From Pseudanabaena sp. lw0831 (lineage in GTDB: Bacteria; Cyanobacteriota; Cyanobacteriia; Pseudanabaenales; Pseudanabaenaceae): a stretch of 46,186 nucleotides of DNA. The notes under the pieces were generated by a model that saw only the letters and a list, made by a program, of their open reading frames with translations, had not been told where the DNA came from and ran no database searches. The position numbers were made by a program, and so were the translations under genes. Each line of letters begins with the position of its first letter. The first letter of the stretch is position 1. Positions 7,740 to 15,207 of the stretch are shown here, in pieces. Location: the NCBI RefSeq assembly GCF_016584665.1, contig NZ_BBJB01000001.1, positions 1-46,186 of the forward strand, read 5' to 3'.

Positions 7740-9752
7740 ATGGACTTTGCATATCAATACGCATGGCTGATTCCCTTGCTGCCACTCGCCGCAGCATTGA
7801 TCATCGGCACAGGACTGATTACCTTTAACAAATCCACCAACAAACTGCGATCGCTTTGGTCTGTCCTCAGCGTATCCGCCACAGGCGGCGCAATGGTGAT
7901 GGCTATCAACCTACTCTGGAGTCAGATTCAAGGGCACGATCCTTATCTCTACACCTTTGAGTGGGCTCAAGCAGGTAGCTTTCATCTGAACATGGGATTT
8001 GTGATCGATCACCTCACTGCTCTTATGCTAGTGATCGTCACCACAGTCGCATTTTTGGTGCAAATTTACACCGATGGCTACATGGCGCACGATCCCAGCT
8101 ATGTCAGATTTTATGCTTACCTGAGTTTATTCACATCCTCCATGTTGGGCTTAGTCGTTAGTCCCAACTTGGTACAGATTTATATTTTCTGGGAACTAGT
8201 GGGGATGTGTTCCTACTTGCTGATTGGCTTTTGGTTCGATCGTAAAGGAGCCGCCGATGCTTGCCAAAAAGCATTTGTCACGAACCGCGTTGGTGACTTT
8301 GGGTTACTACTTGGTTTACTTGGTCTGTATTGGGCAACAGGTACGTTTGAATTCACCGAAATGGGAGCACGTCTCAGCGAACTAGTTGAGTCGGGAGCAA
8401 TAAGTGTCGCTCTCGCCACCCTCTTTGCAATTCTTGTATTCATGGGGCCCGCAGCCAAATCAGCCCAATTCCCTCTCCATGTGTGGCTTCCCGACGCAAT
8501 GGAAGGTCCCACACCGATTTCAGCCTTGATCCACGCGGCGACGATGGTTGCAGCTGGTGTATTCCTTATTGCGCGGATGTTTCCAGTATTCGAGGAAATT
8601 CCTGCGGTGATGAATACGATCGCTTGGACGGGAGCCTTCACTGCCTTTCTGGGTGCAAGCATCGCGATCACCCAAAATGACATCAAAAAAGGTTTGGCTT
8701 ACTCCACCGTATCCCAGTTGGGTTACATGGTGATGGGTATGGGAGTAGGTGCTTATAGTGCAGGCTTATTTCACCTGATGACTCATGCTTATTTCAAAGC
8801 GATGATGTTCCTCGGTTCTGGTTCCGTCATTCATGGCATGGAAGGAGTCGTGGGACATGATCCCGATGTTGCTCAGGACATGCGCGTGATGGGCGGCTTA
8901 CGCAAGTACATGCCAATTACCGCGATCACTTTTTTCATTGGTACTCTGGCGATTAGTGGTATTCCTCCGTTCGCTGGCTTCTGGTCAAAGGATGAAATTC
9001 TCGCTTCCACCTTTAGAGCCAATCCTGCACTCTGGGCGATCGGCTTTGCGACGGCGGGGATCACAGCTTTCTATATGTTCCGTATGTATTTCACCACCTT
9101 TGAAGGGGATTTTCGCGGTACTGACAAGAAGCTATTAGCAATGGTCAAAGCCGAAAACTCTGCTGGAAAAGAAGCTCAAGTAGACGATGGACATGGGGCT
9201 CATCACGCCAGCAAGCCTCATGAATCAACAATTACGATGACTTTCCCTCTGATGGCTTTGGCAATTCCTTCGATGCTGATTGGTCTAGTTGGTACACCAC
9301 TAGGCAATTACTTCGAGTACTTTATCCATGCCCCATCCGAAAAAATCACCGAAGTTCCAGTTGAGGGCTTTACGCCTGAATTTCTGTTGATGGGTGGTAG
9401 CTCTATCGGTATTGGTTTGATTGGGATTTCTCTTGCCATCTTGATGTATATGCAAAAGAAAATCGATCCCAGTGCGATCGCCAAATCCATCGAGCCTCTC
9501 TATAAGCTCTCGAAAAATAAATGGTATATTGACGAAATTTACGAAGCTGTGTTCGTAATCGGCTCACGCCGTCTAGCACGTCAAGTGCTAGAAGTCGATG
9601 CCAAAATCGTCGATGGTGTGGTCAACCTTGCAGGTTTCGTGACTGTAGTGAGTGGCGAAGGTCTGAAGTACTTTGAAAATGGCAAAGCACAATTCTACGC
9701 TCTTGTTATTTTCATCGGAGTTCTTGGTTTCGTAATTGTTACTTCGATTTAA
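7740..9752 (+). CDS. ndhF: NAD(P)H-quinone oxidoreductase subunit 5 (NdhF)
   Basis: A 670-residue polytopic membrane protein of the photosynthetic NDH-1 complex in the thylakoid. It is a proton-pumping antiporter-like subunit of cyclic electron flow and respiration. The N-terminal Oxidored_q1_N segment (WLIPLLPLAAALIIG) leads into the conserved core: WELVGMCSYLLIGFW, GPAAKSAQFPLHVWLPDAME, GPTPISALIHAATMVAAGVF and IKKGLAYSTVSQLGYM. A histidine-rich loop (DDGHGAHHASKPHE) lies near residue 485. ndhD, often adjacent in cyanobacteria, does not follow; a terminator hairpin does. The core sequence fits the NdhF1 type rather than the CO2-uptake paralogues, with moderate certainty. Confidence 0.95.
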   Translation: MDFAYQYAWLIPLLPLAAALIIGTGLITFNKSTNKLRSLWSVLSVSATGGAMVMAINLLWSQIQGHDPYLYTFEWAQAGSFHLNMGFVIDHLTALMLVIVTTVAFLVQIYTDGYMAHDPSYVRFYAYLSLFTSSMLGLVVSPNLVQIYIFWELVGMCSYLLIGFWFDRKGAADACQKAFVTNRVGDFGLLLGLLGLYWATGTFEFTEMGARLSELVESGAISVALATLFAILVFMGPAAKSAQFPLHVWLPDAMEGPTPISALIHAATMVAAGVFLIARMFPVFEEIPAVMNTIAWTGAFTAFLGASIAITQNDIKKGLAYSTVSQLGYMVMGMGVGAYSAGLFHLMTHAYFKAMMFLGSGSVIHGMEGVVGHDPDVAQDMRVMGGLRKYMPITAITFFIGTLAISGIPPFAGFWSKDEILASTFRANPALWAIGFATAGITAFYMFRMYFTTFEGDFRGTDKKLLAMVKAENSAGKEAQVDDGHGAHHASKPHESTITMTFPLMALAIPSMLIGLVGTPLGNYFEYFIHAPSEKITEVPVEGFTPEFLLMGGSSIGIGLIGISLAILMYMQKKIDPSAIAKSIEPLYKLSKNKWYIDEIYEAVFVIGSRRLARQVLEVDAKIVDGVVNLAGFVTVVSGEGLKYFENGKAQFYALVIFIGVLGFVIVTSI

Positions 9753-9775
9753 TTTCTGATTTGACTTCTAAATAG

Positions 9776-9828
9776 CAAAAAAGAGCGATCGCCTATTGAT
9801 TTTAATTAATAGGCGATCGCTCTTTTTA
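9776..9828 (+). terminator. ndhF terminator built on HIP1
   Basis: AAAAGAGCGATCGCCTATT pairs with AATAGGCGATCGCTCTTTT around a loop of about 10 bases and ends in a T-run. Both arms contain the HIP1 core GCGATCGC. Confidence 0.8.
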
Positions 9829-9892
9829 CTATTTAGACACAGAAGCAAATCGCCTGCTAAGTAGACGATTTGTTTCTTTAGGTTTTATAGGT

Positions 9893-10285
9893 CTATGTAC
9901 CTTTGTAGGCGGCCCAACCGCCGAGGTGAGAGATATCAATCCAGTTGAACTTTTTAATTAATTCTTGAGGATAGAAAAAAGCGGTGAGAACTTCTCCATC
10001 TTCTAAGTAAACATCCGTAGGATACATATGTGGAGGTTCATTACTGGCGAGATATTCAAATTCATCATCTTTCATCTCATAGACTTCACCAGGTATAGAA
10101 ATTCCACCTGTCTCTACTTCACAGATTGCAGGATGCCAGCCATCACCTGCAGCATGGAGTCGATAACGTGGCTGAGTCTGTGCAGGACGGATGAACTTTG
10201 CGTCCTGTAAATTCCCATGATCAGGTTGTCCGCGCAGAGCCGAACCACAAATAAATACTCGTCTTGTCCCATTGGATACAGTCAT
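9893..10285 (-). CDS. stand-alone allophanate hydrolase C-terminal (AtzF-C-like) domain protein
   Basis: The 130-residue protein aligns by eye with the C-terminal domain of allophanate hydrolase. It has VFICGSALRGQPDHGNL at the N-terminus (gamma-glutamylcyclotransferase-like fold), RYRLHAAGDGWHPAI, GEVYEM, and the strongly diagnostic ending WIDISHLGGWAAYKGT (compare DISxFGGWxAY in AtzF). The amidase domain of AtzF is absent, so this is the small domain alone. In full-length enzymes that domain has been implicated in breakdown of the N-carboxycarbamate product. Divergent pairing with uraH points to purine/ureide nitrogen use. A generic gamma-glutamylcyclotransferase is the alternative. Confidence 0.72.
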   Translation of the reverse strand: MTVSNGTRRVFICGSALRGQPDHGNLQDAKFIRPAQTQPRYRLHAAGDGWHPAICEVETGGISIPGEVYEMKDDEFEYLASNEPPHMYPTDVYLEDGEVLTAFFYPQELIKKFNWIDISHLGGWAAYKGT

Positions 10286-10333
10286 AAATAGGGCTTTTGA
10301 ATTTATGGATTAGTCTTGAATATATTACTTTAA

Positions 10334-10345
10334 TGTATACAGTAT
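10334..10345. promoter_or_regulatory. putative GntR-type operator, copy 1
   Basis: TGTATACAGTAT, the complement of ATACTGTATACA. It lies between the divergent AtzF-C-like gene (start 10285) and uraH (start 10491). The same 12-mer occurs in front of the porin and ABC-transporter genes. The GTATAC core with flanking T/A resembles FadR/VanR-type GntR sites. Confidence 0.5.
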
Positions 10346-10401
10346 GCAGCTGCAAGGTGCAATATTGTTAAGAGCCATTGAAAATCAATGACTCTTACAA
10401 T

Positions 10402-10452
10402 CCTAAACCCGTAAAGTTTCGCCCCGCAGGGGCAAAACTTTACGGGTTTAGG
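10402..10452. terminator. long hairpin in the uraH leader
   Basis: An 18-bp perfect outer stem (10402-10419 with 10435-10452), one C/A mismatch, then GCCCC-gca-GGGGC. It lies between operator copy 1 and the uraH start on the uraH transcript side, so it could attenuate uraH or end an upstream transcript. Confidence 0.5.
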
Positions 10453-10490
10453 TAATTTTGTTGAGTACAAGTACTTATTGCTAAAAAAAC

Positions 10491-10850
10491 ATGTCTGGAA
10501 AACTCTCAACTCATGTCCTTGATACGGTAAATGGATGCCCTGCCCGAAATATGCAAATTGACCTATCTACGATCGCAGATGATGGACAAAAAAACTTACT
10601 CAAAACCCTATATACCAACCAAGATGGCAGGACAGATGAACTATTACTAAATGAAACTGAGATCAAAGCTGGTATCTACGAAATTTGCTTTTATGTCAGT
10701 GACTATTTTGCAAGTTGTGGAGCATCCCTACCACAGCCTAATTTTTTAACCACTGTTCCTGTGCGCTTTGGCATTGCCGATGAGAGCGATCGCTACCACG
10801 TTCCTTTACTAGTATCACCTTGGGCTTACAGCACCTATCGCGGCAGTTAA
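10491..10850 (+). CDS. uraH: 5-hydroxyisourate hydrolase (transthyretin-related)
   Basis: The 119-residue enzyme hydrolyses 5-hydroxyisourate to OHCU in urate degradation. It has the N-terminal signature LSTHVLDTVNGCPARN, a central basic/aromatic strand region and the C-terminal hallmark YHVPLLVSPWAYSTYRGS, with the YRGS tail that distinguishes HIU hydrolases from transthyretin. Length is normal. Urate oxidase and OHCU decarboxylase are not in the window. Neighbours are the divergent AtzF-C-like gene and, downstream, the porin and ABC transporter. Confidence 0.93.
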   Translation: MSGKLSTHVLDTVNGCPARNMQIDLSTIADDGQKNLLKTLYTNQDGRTDELLLNETEIKAGIYEICFYVSDYFASCGASLPQPNFLTTVPVRFGIADESDRYHVPLLVSPWAYSTYRGS

Positions 10851-10908
10851 AACCCAAATTAAAGAAAGGCGGCGCGAAGCGCCGCCTTTCTTTAATTTGG
10901 GTTTTAAC
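10846..10908. terminator. 30-bp perfect hairpin containing the uraH stop codon
   Basis: Arms 10846-10875 and 10879-10908 are fully complementary, with loop GAA and the GCGGCGC-gaa-GCGCCGC tip. The uraH TAA (10848-10850) is part of the left arm. Confidence 0.7.
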
Positions 10909-10963
10909 TCGCGAAAGGGCTTTGTAATCTGCAATACAGAAAGCGATCGCAACTCTAAAGTTT

Positions 10964-11011
10964 AATCGCAGTAATTTGGATACTGTATACAGTATCCAAA
11001 TTACTGCGATT
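10964..11011. promoter_or_regulatory. 48-bp perfect palindrome carrying operator copy 2
   Basis: Twenty-four bases on each side of the dyad axis (between 10987 and 10988) are exactly complementary with no spacer. The centre is ATACTGTATACAGTAT (10980-10995), the same operator motif as at 10334 and 16383. It sits 36 bases before the porin ATG, where a promoter or operator would be expected. Confidence 0.55.
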
Positions 11012-11047
11012 TCCCGTCTGTCGCTCATGTAATTGGTTTGAGGATTT

Positions 11048-12928
11048 ATGTCTAAGGCTCTCAATAGTTCGCTTTCATGTCTAGCGATGTTTGTCGCGCT
11101 CTCTAGTTTGTACGACGCACCCGCAAAGGCTGCGCCTCAAGCTTCAGATAATTTATCTAAGGATTCATCAGCTAATTTATTGACGACAAATTTATCAATA
11201 AATTCGTCTCCAAAGACTACTTCATCGATTAGTAACTTAATCGATCGCCAAGAGAATGCTGTCAATCTTCAGCAGAATCTGTCCACTGGTTCACCAATTA
11301 GCAATTTAGAGGTGAATAAACTTGCTGAGACTGCGGATGTTGCTCAAGTAACATCTGTTTCACAGCTATCTGATGTGCGCTCAACTGATTGGGCTTTTAC
11401 GGCGCTACAATCCTTGGTAGAGCGTTATGGATGTATCGCAGGTTATCCAGACAGTACTTTTCGAGGTGCTAAAGCTTTAGCGAGATATGAGTTTGCGGCT
11501 GGATTGAATGCTTGTTTGGATAAGATCAATGAGATTATTTCCGCAGGATTAGCCGATAAGGTTTCTAAAGAAGATCTTGCCACTTTGCAGAAGCTCCAAG
11601 AAGAATTTGCGGCTGAACTAGCTACTCTTCGAGGTCGCGTAGATGCTCTTGATGCGAAGACTGCAAAGCTCGAAGCACAACAGTTCTCAACTACTACGAA
11701 GCTAAGTGGTCTTGCTTTCTTTAACGTTACTGGAGCAACAGCCTCAGGCGATGTGATCAGAGAGACAGGTGCACGCGATCCTATAACTGGACGACCTATA
11801 ACTGCCACGGCAACGCGCCCTAATGTAACCTTTGGTTACTATCTATTTCTCAACCTGACCACATCCTTTACTGGCAAAGATGCGTTAGTAACTCAACTGG
11901 TAACAGGAAACGGTAACTCTCCAGCCAATAACTTTGTCTCTAATGGTTTCTTCAATTCTTGGGGAACTCCATTTCTTGATCAGACAGGAGTTCCGACAGC
12001 AAATCAATTCAATATCCGTGAATTATTTTATAGTTTTCCTGTTGCAAGTAATGTCAATGTCGCGATTGGACCTCGTGTAAACTTCTATCGCTATTTTGAT
12101 CAAAATCGATTTACTAGTTTCCTAACAGGCACAACCAGCTTTAACTCGAATGGAAGCACTTTATCAAATGCTGTTGATCGCGGTTCGGGTGCGGTTGTCA
12201 TTTGGACTATTAATCCGCAGTTTAGACTAACGGCTGCTTATCTTGGTGAAAACACGGAATTTCTTTCTTCTGCGAATCCTAACTTCAATACTTCCAGCAA
12301 TCCCCAGCAAGGTTTGTTTGGCGGCACAAATACACTGACAGCAGAGTTAGTATATTCGCCAAGCAAAGATGCTAACTTCCGATTCTTATATACGCGATCC
12401 AATATTAAAACGACTAACGTTGGAGCTGCTAATAATCGGATTACTGGTGCAACTGCCGAACCTCTTCCATACGGCGTTGCTGATGATGGTCAAGGTGGTG
12501 GAATCAACAATGCCACAGCCGATACAATTATCTTGAACTTTGACTGGTTGCTTTCTAAAGGCTTTGGTGTATTTGGTCGCTATTCCTACGGTAGCACTAA
12601 TATTTCACCTCTAAACCCTGCGGTACAAGGCGGTAGCGTTAATGTTAATGCATTTCAATTTGGTCTAGCTTTCCCCGATCTATTTAAAGAAAGTGCATTA
12701 GCTGTACTGTCTTTTGTGGTGCCGCATAGTTATAGCAGTGGACGCAATTTCCTTTCTTCTGGTGGTGGTGATGGCGCTACTCAATACGAGTTAGAGCTTT
12801 CTTACTATTATCCAATCAGTAAAAATATTGCGATCGTGCCTGCGTTCTACGCGATTTTCAATCCAAATAGCTTCTCTACAAATCCAGCTGTATTTGTAGG
12901 TAATATTCGCACTCAGTTTAGTTTCTAG
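11048..12928 (+). CDS. SLH-domain OprB-type outer-membrane porin ('iron uptake porin' family)
   Basis: The 626-residue protein has a signal peptide (cleavage probably after APAKA) and a Ser/Asn-rich linker. It then has one SLH domain at about residues 100-160 (DVRSTDWAFTALQSLVERYG, YPDSTFRGAKALARYEFA) and a short coiled coil (DLATLQKLQEEFAAELATL). A beta-barrel domain follows, ending IRTQFSF with the terminal Phe typical of outer-membrane proteins. Family members are annotated as iron or general porins. The operator palindrome upstream links it to the uraH/ABC transporter set, so here it may admit a ureide or similar solute. That is inference. Confidence 0.85.
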   Translation: MSKALNSSLSCLAMFVALSSLYDAPAKAAPQASDNLSKDSSANLLTTNLSINSSPKTTSSISNLIDRQENAVNLQQNLSTGSPISNLEVNKLAETADVAQVTSVSQLSDVRSTDWAFTALQSLVERYGCIAGYPDSTFRGAKALARYEFAAGLNACLDKINEIISAGLADKVSKEDLATLQKLQEEFAAELATLRGRVDALDAKTAKLEAQQFSTTTKLSGLAFFNVTGATASGDVIRETGARDPITGRPITATATRPNVTFGYYLFLNLTTSFTGKDALVTQLVTGNGNSPANNFVSNGFFNSWGTPFLDQTGVPTANQFNIRELFYSFPVASNVNVAIGPRVNFYRYFDQNRFTSFLTGTTSFNSNGSTLSNAVDRGSGAVVIWTINPQFRLTAAYLGENTEFLSSANPNFNTSSNPQQGLFGGTNTLTAELVYSPSKDANFRFLYTRSNIKTTNVGAANNRITGATAEPLPYGVADDGQGGGINNATADTIILNFDWLLSKGFGVFGRYSYGSTNISPLNPAVQGGSVNVNAFQFGLAFPDLFKESALAVLSFVVPHSYSSGRNFLSSGGGDGATQYELELSYYYPISKNIAIVPAFYAIFNPNSFSTNPAVFVGNIRTQFSF

Positions 12929-12945
12929 TTAACTAATACCAATTT

Positions 12946-13017
12946 TCAAAATGGCAATGCCATTTTGAGATCCAAAAGAGAGAGTGGTAGCGCAAAGCGC
13001 TACCACTCTCTCTTTTG
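12946..13017. terminator. two consecutive hairpins after the porin gene
   Basis: The first is TCAAAATGGCA-a-TGCCATTTTGA (12946-12968). The second is a 21-bp stem (12973-12993 with 12997-13017), loop AAA at the tip GCGC-aaa-GCGC. The second shares its arm start, AAAAGAGAGT, and its downstream sequence with the hairpin at 45400-45450. Confidence 0.6.
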
Positions 13018-13100
13018 TTTTTGGTTTTGCCCTAGCTCGGATAGCGACAGCTATATTGTTTTGAATCTCTCTGCTATAGCTGTTATGTACAAAAATAGGA

Positions 13101-13134
13101 TATAAAAAAGTCATCAAATGATGACTTTTTTATA
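13101..13134. terminator. AT-rich hairpin before a small ORF
   Basis: TATAAAAAAGTCATCA pairs with TGATGACTTTTTTATA around a 2-base loop (AA). It lies about 60-90 bases upstream of the 49-residue ORF. Confidence 0.5.
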
Positions 13135-13192
13135 TATTGGATTAAATTGTAGTTTATAATACAAATATGAATCGTAATTTATGGAAGACAAT

Positions 13193-13342
13193 ATGAAAAC
13201 TACTCGTCAAGATCAGCAACAGCAAAAGTATAGCGATTACCGCGATCGCCAAATATCTGAAGATGTGCTAGAGAGCCATGAACCAAAAGACCATTTACAC
13301 CCAAACTATTGCCATTGGGCATGGTTGCCAAAACCTAAATAG
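13193..13342 (+). CDS. small hypothetical protein (49 aa)
   Basis: The ATG at 13193 opens a 49-codon frame ending TAG at 13340-13342; an in-frame ATG at 13181 would add four residues. The product is polar and charged (MKTTRQDQQQQKYSDYRDRQ) and ends in a distinctive HPNYCHWAWLPKPK. It has a TATAAT box at 13155-13160 just upstream. Its stop codon is built into the 69-bp terminator palindrome shared with the convergent permease gene. No family was recognised. The placement of stop and terminator supports a real gene. Confidence 0.5.
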   Translation: MKTTRQDQQQQKYSDYRDRQISEDVLESHEPKDHLHPNYCHWAWLPKPK

Positions 13343-13405
13343 TTTTGCAAACAATAAAAAAAGGCTCGCTAAGCGAGCCTTTTTTTATTGTTTGCAAAAC
13401 TATTT
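13337..13405. terminator. 69-bp bidirectional terminator palindrome
   Basis: Arms of 34 bp (13337-13370 and 13372-13405) are perfectly complementary around one unpaired base. The core is AAAAAAAGGCTCGCT / AGCGAGCCTTTTTTT, giving T-runs on both strands. It overlaps the stop codons of both convergent genes. Confidence 0.85.
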
Positions 13406-14213
13406 ATCTTGCCCAGAAAATAACCTTCTTCTCTATGGCAACAAATAAGGTGTAGAGCATTACACCTAATATCGCTAGTGTAATCAGCGCTGAAAAAGCA
13501 AGAGGGACATTAAAGTCTGAGGCAGCCTGTACGATTAGATAACCTAAACCCGCATTAGATGCGATCGACTCAGCGATAACCGCTCCGATAAAGGAAAAAG
13601 AAACGGCTATCTTGAGAGATGCAAACACATATGGCAAAGTATGTGGCCAGCCAACCTTGATGAATATCTCAAGATCTGAAGCACCCAAGGCTCGCATAAC
13701 ATCTTTCATTTCAGGTTCGATGGTTTCTAGTCCTAGCGCTACGTTCACAGCGATCGGGAAGAAAGCTAGAGCAAATGCAGTTACGATAGCAGGAATAGCG
13801 TTTGCACCAAACCATACAGCTAGTAGGGGAACTAAGGCTGATTTAGGAATGGTATTAAATGCAACTAGTAATGGATAGAAAGTTAGATAAATAAATTTGG
13901 AATAACCAATCAGGAATCCCAATATGATGCCAACTACACTGGCAAGCACGAAACCCGCAAAGGTCGTCCAGACGGTTCTCCAAGAGTTTTCTGCAAGTTG
14001 CGGTGCAAATTTGATTGTCGCTTCGAGAATTTTAGAAGGGGCAGGTAAGTTAAAAGGTTGAATTTTAAATATGATTACTGCCAATTCCCATAGTACAAAC
14101 AGTACAACCGTAGCGATCGCAGGCAAGATAATCGTCGCAGTTTTTGTATTTAGAAAAGCCTCAAAATCAAACTTTTTATTCACCCGCCTTGAATTGTCAA
14201 CAGTTCCCTGCAT
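13404..14213 (-). CDS. NitT/TauT-family ABC transporter permease
   Basis: The 269-residue inner-membrane permease has about six membrane segments and the BPD_transp_1 EAA loop (MRALGASDLEIFIKVGWPHT) that docks the ATPase. It resembles SsuC/TauC/ThiX-type permeases, which import sulfonates, nitrate, pyrimidine precursors or aromatic anions. It is last of three genes in the order binding protein, ATPase, permease. It is separated from the ATPase by a hairpin (14249-14283) that may lower its expression. Context with uraH suggests a purine-derived or ureide substrate (inference). Confidence 0.88.
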   Translation of the reverse strand: MQGTVDNSRRVNKKFDFEAFLNTKTATIILPAIATVVLFVLWELAVIIFKIQPFNLPAPSKILEATIKFAPQLAENSWRTVWTTFAGFVLASVVGIILGFLIGYSKFIYLTFYPLLVAFNTIPKSALVPLLAVWFGANAIPAIVTAFALAFFPIAVNVALGLETIEPEMKDVMRALGASDLEIFIKVGWPHTLPYVFASLKIAVSFSFIGAVIAESIASNAGLGYLIVQAASDFNVPLAFSALITLAILGVMLYTLFVAIEKKVIFWAR

Positions 14214-14248
14214 ATATTTTCCTCATTACTAATTGCAAAAACTTGTGA

Positions 14249-14283
14249 AGACAAAGAATCTGGTTTAGCCAGATTCTTTGTCT
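14249..14283 (-). terminator. intra-operon hairpin between ATPase and permease genes
   Basis: AGACAAAGAATCTGG (14249-14263) pairs perfectly with CCAGATTCTTTGTCT (14269-14283). It overlaps the ATPase stop codon on the minus strand. Its position inside the operon suggests attenuation or a stability boundary. Confidence 0.55.
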
Positions 14284-15106
14284 AACTCTTATGGATATGA
14301 CGACGCAACTGGGCGGCGAGATGAGCAAATTCATCACTAAGACACATTTCTAAGGTTCTAGGACGAGGTAGATCGATCTTCAGTTCGAAAGCAATCTCAC
14401 TAGGTCTAGGACTCATTACATATACGGTGTCAGACAGAAATACTGCCTCGCGTAAATCATGAGTGATTAGCATTCCCACGCACTTTGCTTCCATCCATAG
14501 GTTTTGGAGCATCACCCACATTTCTTCACGGGTAAACGCATCAAGTGCGCCAAAAGGTTCGTCTAATAGCAAAATCTCTGGTTGGTGAATCAGAGATCGG
14601 CAAAGTGAAGCTCTCTGACGCATCCCACCTGATAACTGCCAAGGGAACTGCTTCTGAAAATCTTTTAATCCCACTGCTTTCAATAGTTTTTCAGCCATCT
14701 CTAGATAGCGAGCGCGATTAACTTTAAAGTCTCGCTTGTAGGGTGATACGATTTCTAGTGGTAGCAAGACATTATCAATGGTGCGTCGCCAAGGCATCAA
14801 TACAGGATTTTGGAAGGCGATGCCAACATTCTTGAGCGGCTTTTTTACGGCTTGTCCATGACAGCGCAGCTCACCGATTTTGGTAGGACTTAATCCTGAG
14901 ACCATTCTCAAAATCGAGGTTTTACCACATCCACTAGGACCAACAAATGTAACAAACTCTCCAGGTTGCACGCTAAGAGTAATTTCCTGAATGATCGTCC
15001 GCATCGATTCTTCAAACGGATATTCTAAGCCGATGCGATCAAATTCTAGTATGGGTTTAGGAGAAACGGATGTTTCAGTAAATGAAGACGTTACAGGCTG
15101 AACCAT
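14282..15106 (-). CDS. NitT/TauT-family ABC transporter ATP-binding protein
   Basis: The 274-residue ATPase has Walker A GPSGCGKTS, Q-loop at AFQNPVLMPWRR, signature LSGGMRQRASL, Walker B EILLLDEPFGALD and H-loop LITHDLREA. All catalytic residues look intact. The MPWRR segment after the Q-loop is characteristic of SsuB/TauB/NrtD-type ATPases. It has its own ATG (15104-15106) and lies between two intra-operon hairpins. Confidence 0.92.
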   Translation of the reverse strand: MVQPVTSSFTETSVSPKPILEFDRIGLEYPFEESMRTIIQEITLSVQPGEFVTFVGPSGCGKTSILRMVSGLSPTKIGELRCHGQAVKKPLKNVGIAFQNPVLMPWRRTIDNVLLPLEIVSPYKRDFKVNRARYLEMAEKLLKAVGLKDFQKQFPWQLSGGMRQRASLCRSLIHQPEILLLDEPFGALDAFTREEMWVMLQNLWMEAKCVGMLITHDLREAVFLSDTVYVMSPRPSEIAFELKIDLPRPRTLEMCLSDEFAHLAAQLRRHIHKS

Positions 15107-15156
15107 TTTTCTGTACCAATTTATTGAGTGTGGACTTTTTTAAGCCAATTATCAAG

Positions 15157-15195
15157 TACATGAAAACGATTGACTAAGCCAATCGTTTTCATGTA
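15157..15195 (-). terminator. intra-operon hairpin between binding-protein and ATPase genes
   Basis: A 16-bp perfect stem (15157-15172 with 15180-15195), 7-base loop. It lies 13 bases after the binding-protein stop codon on the minus strand. It would favour excess binding protein over ATPase, a common stoichiometry in ABC importers. Confidence 0.55.
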
Positions 15196-15207
15196 TTTGG
15201 GTTCGAT

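Noticed and set aside
8213-8686. Antisense ORF of 157 residues opposite ndhF
   Set aside because: Shadow of a strongly conserved coding region; no independent motif.
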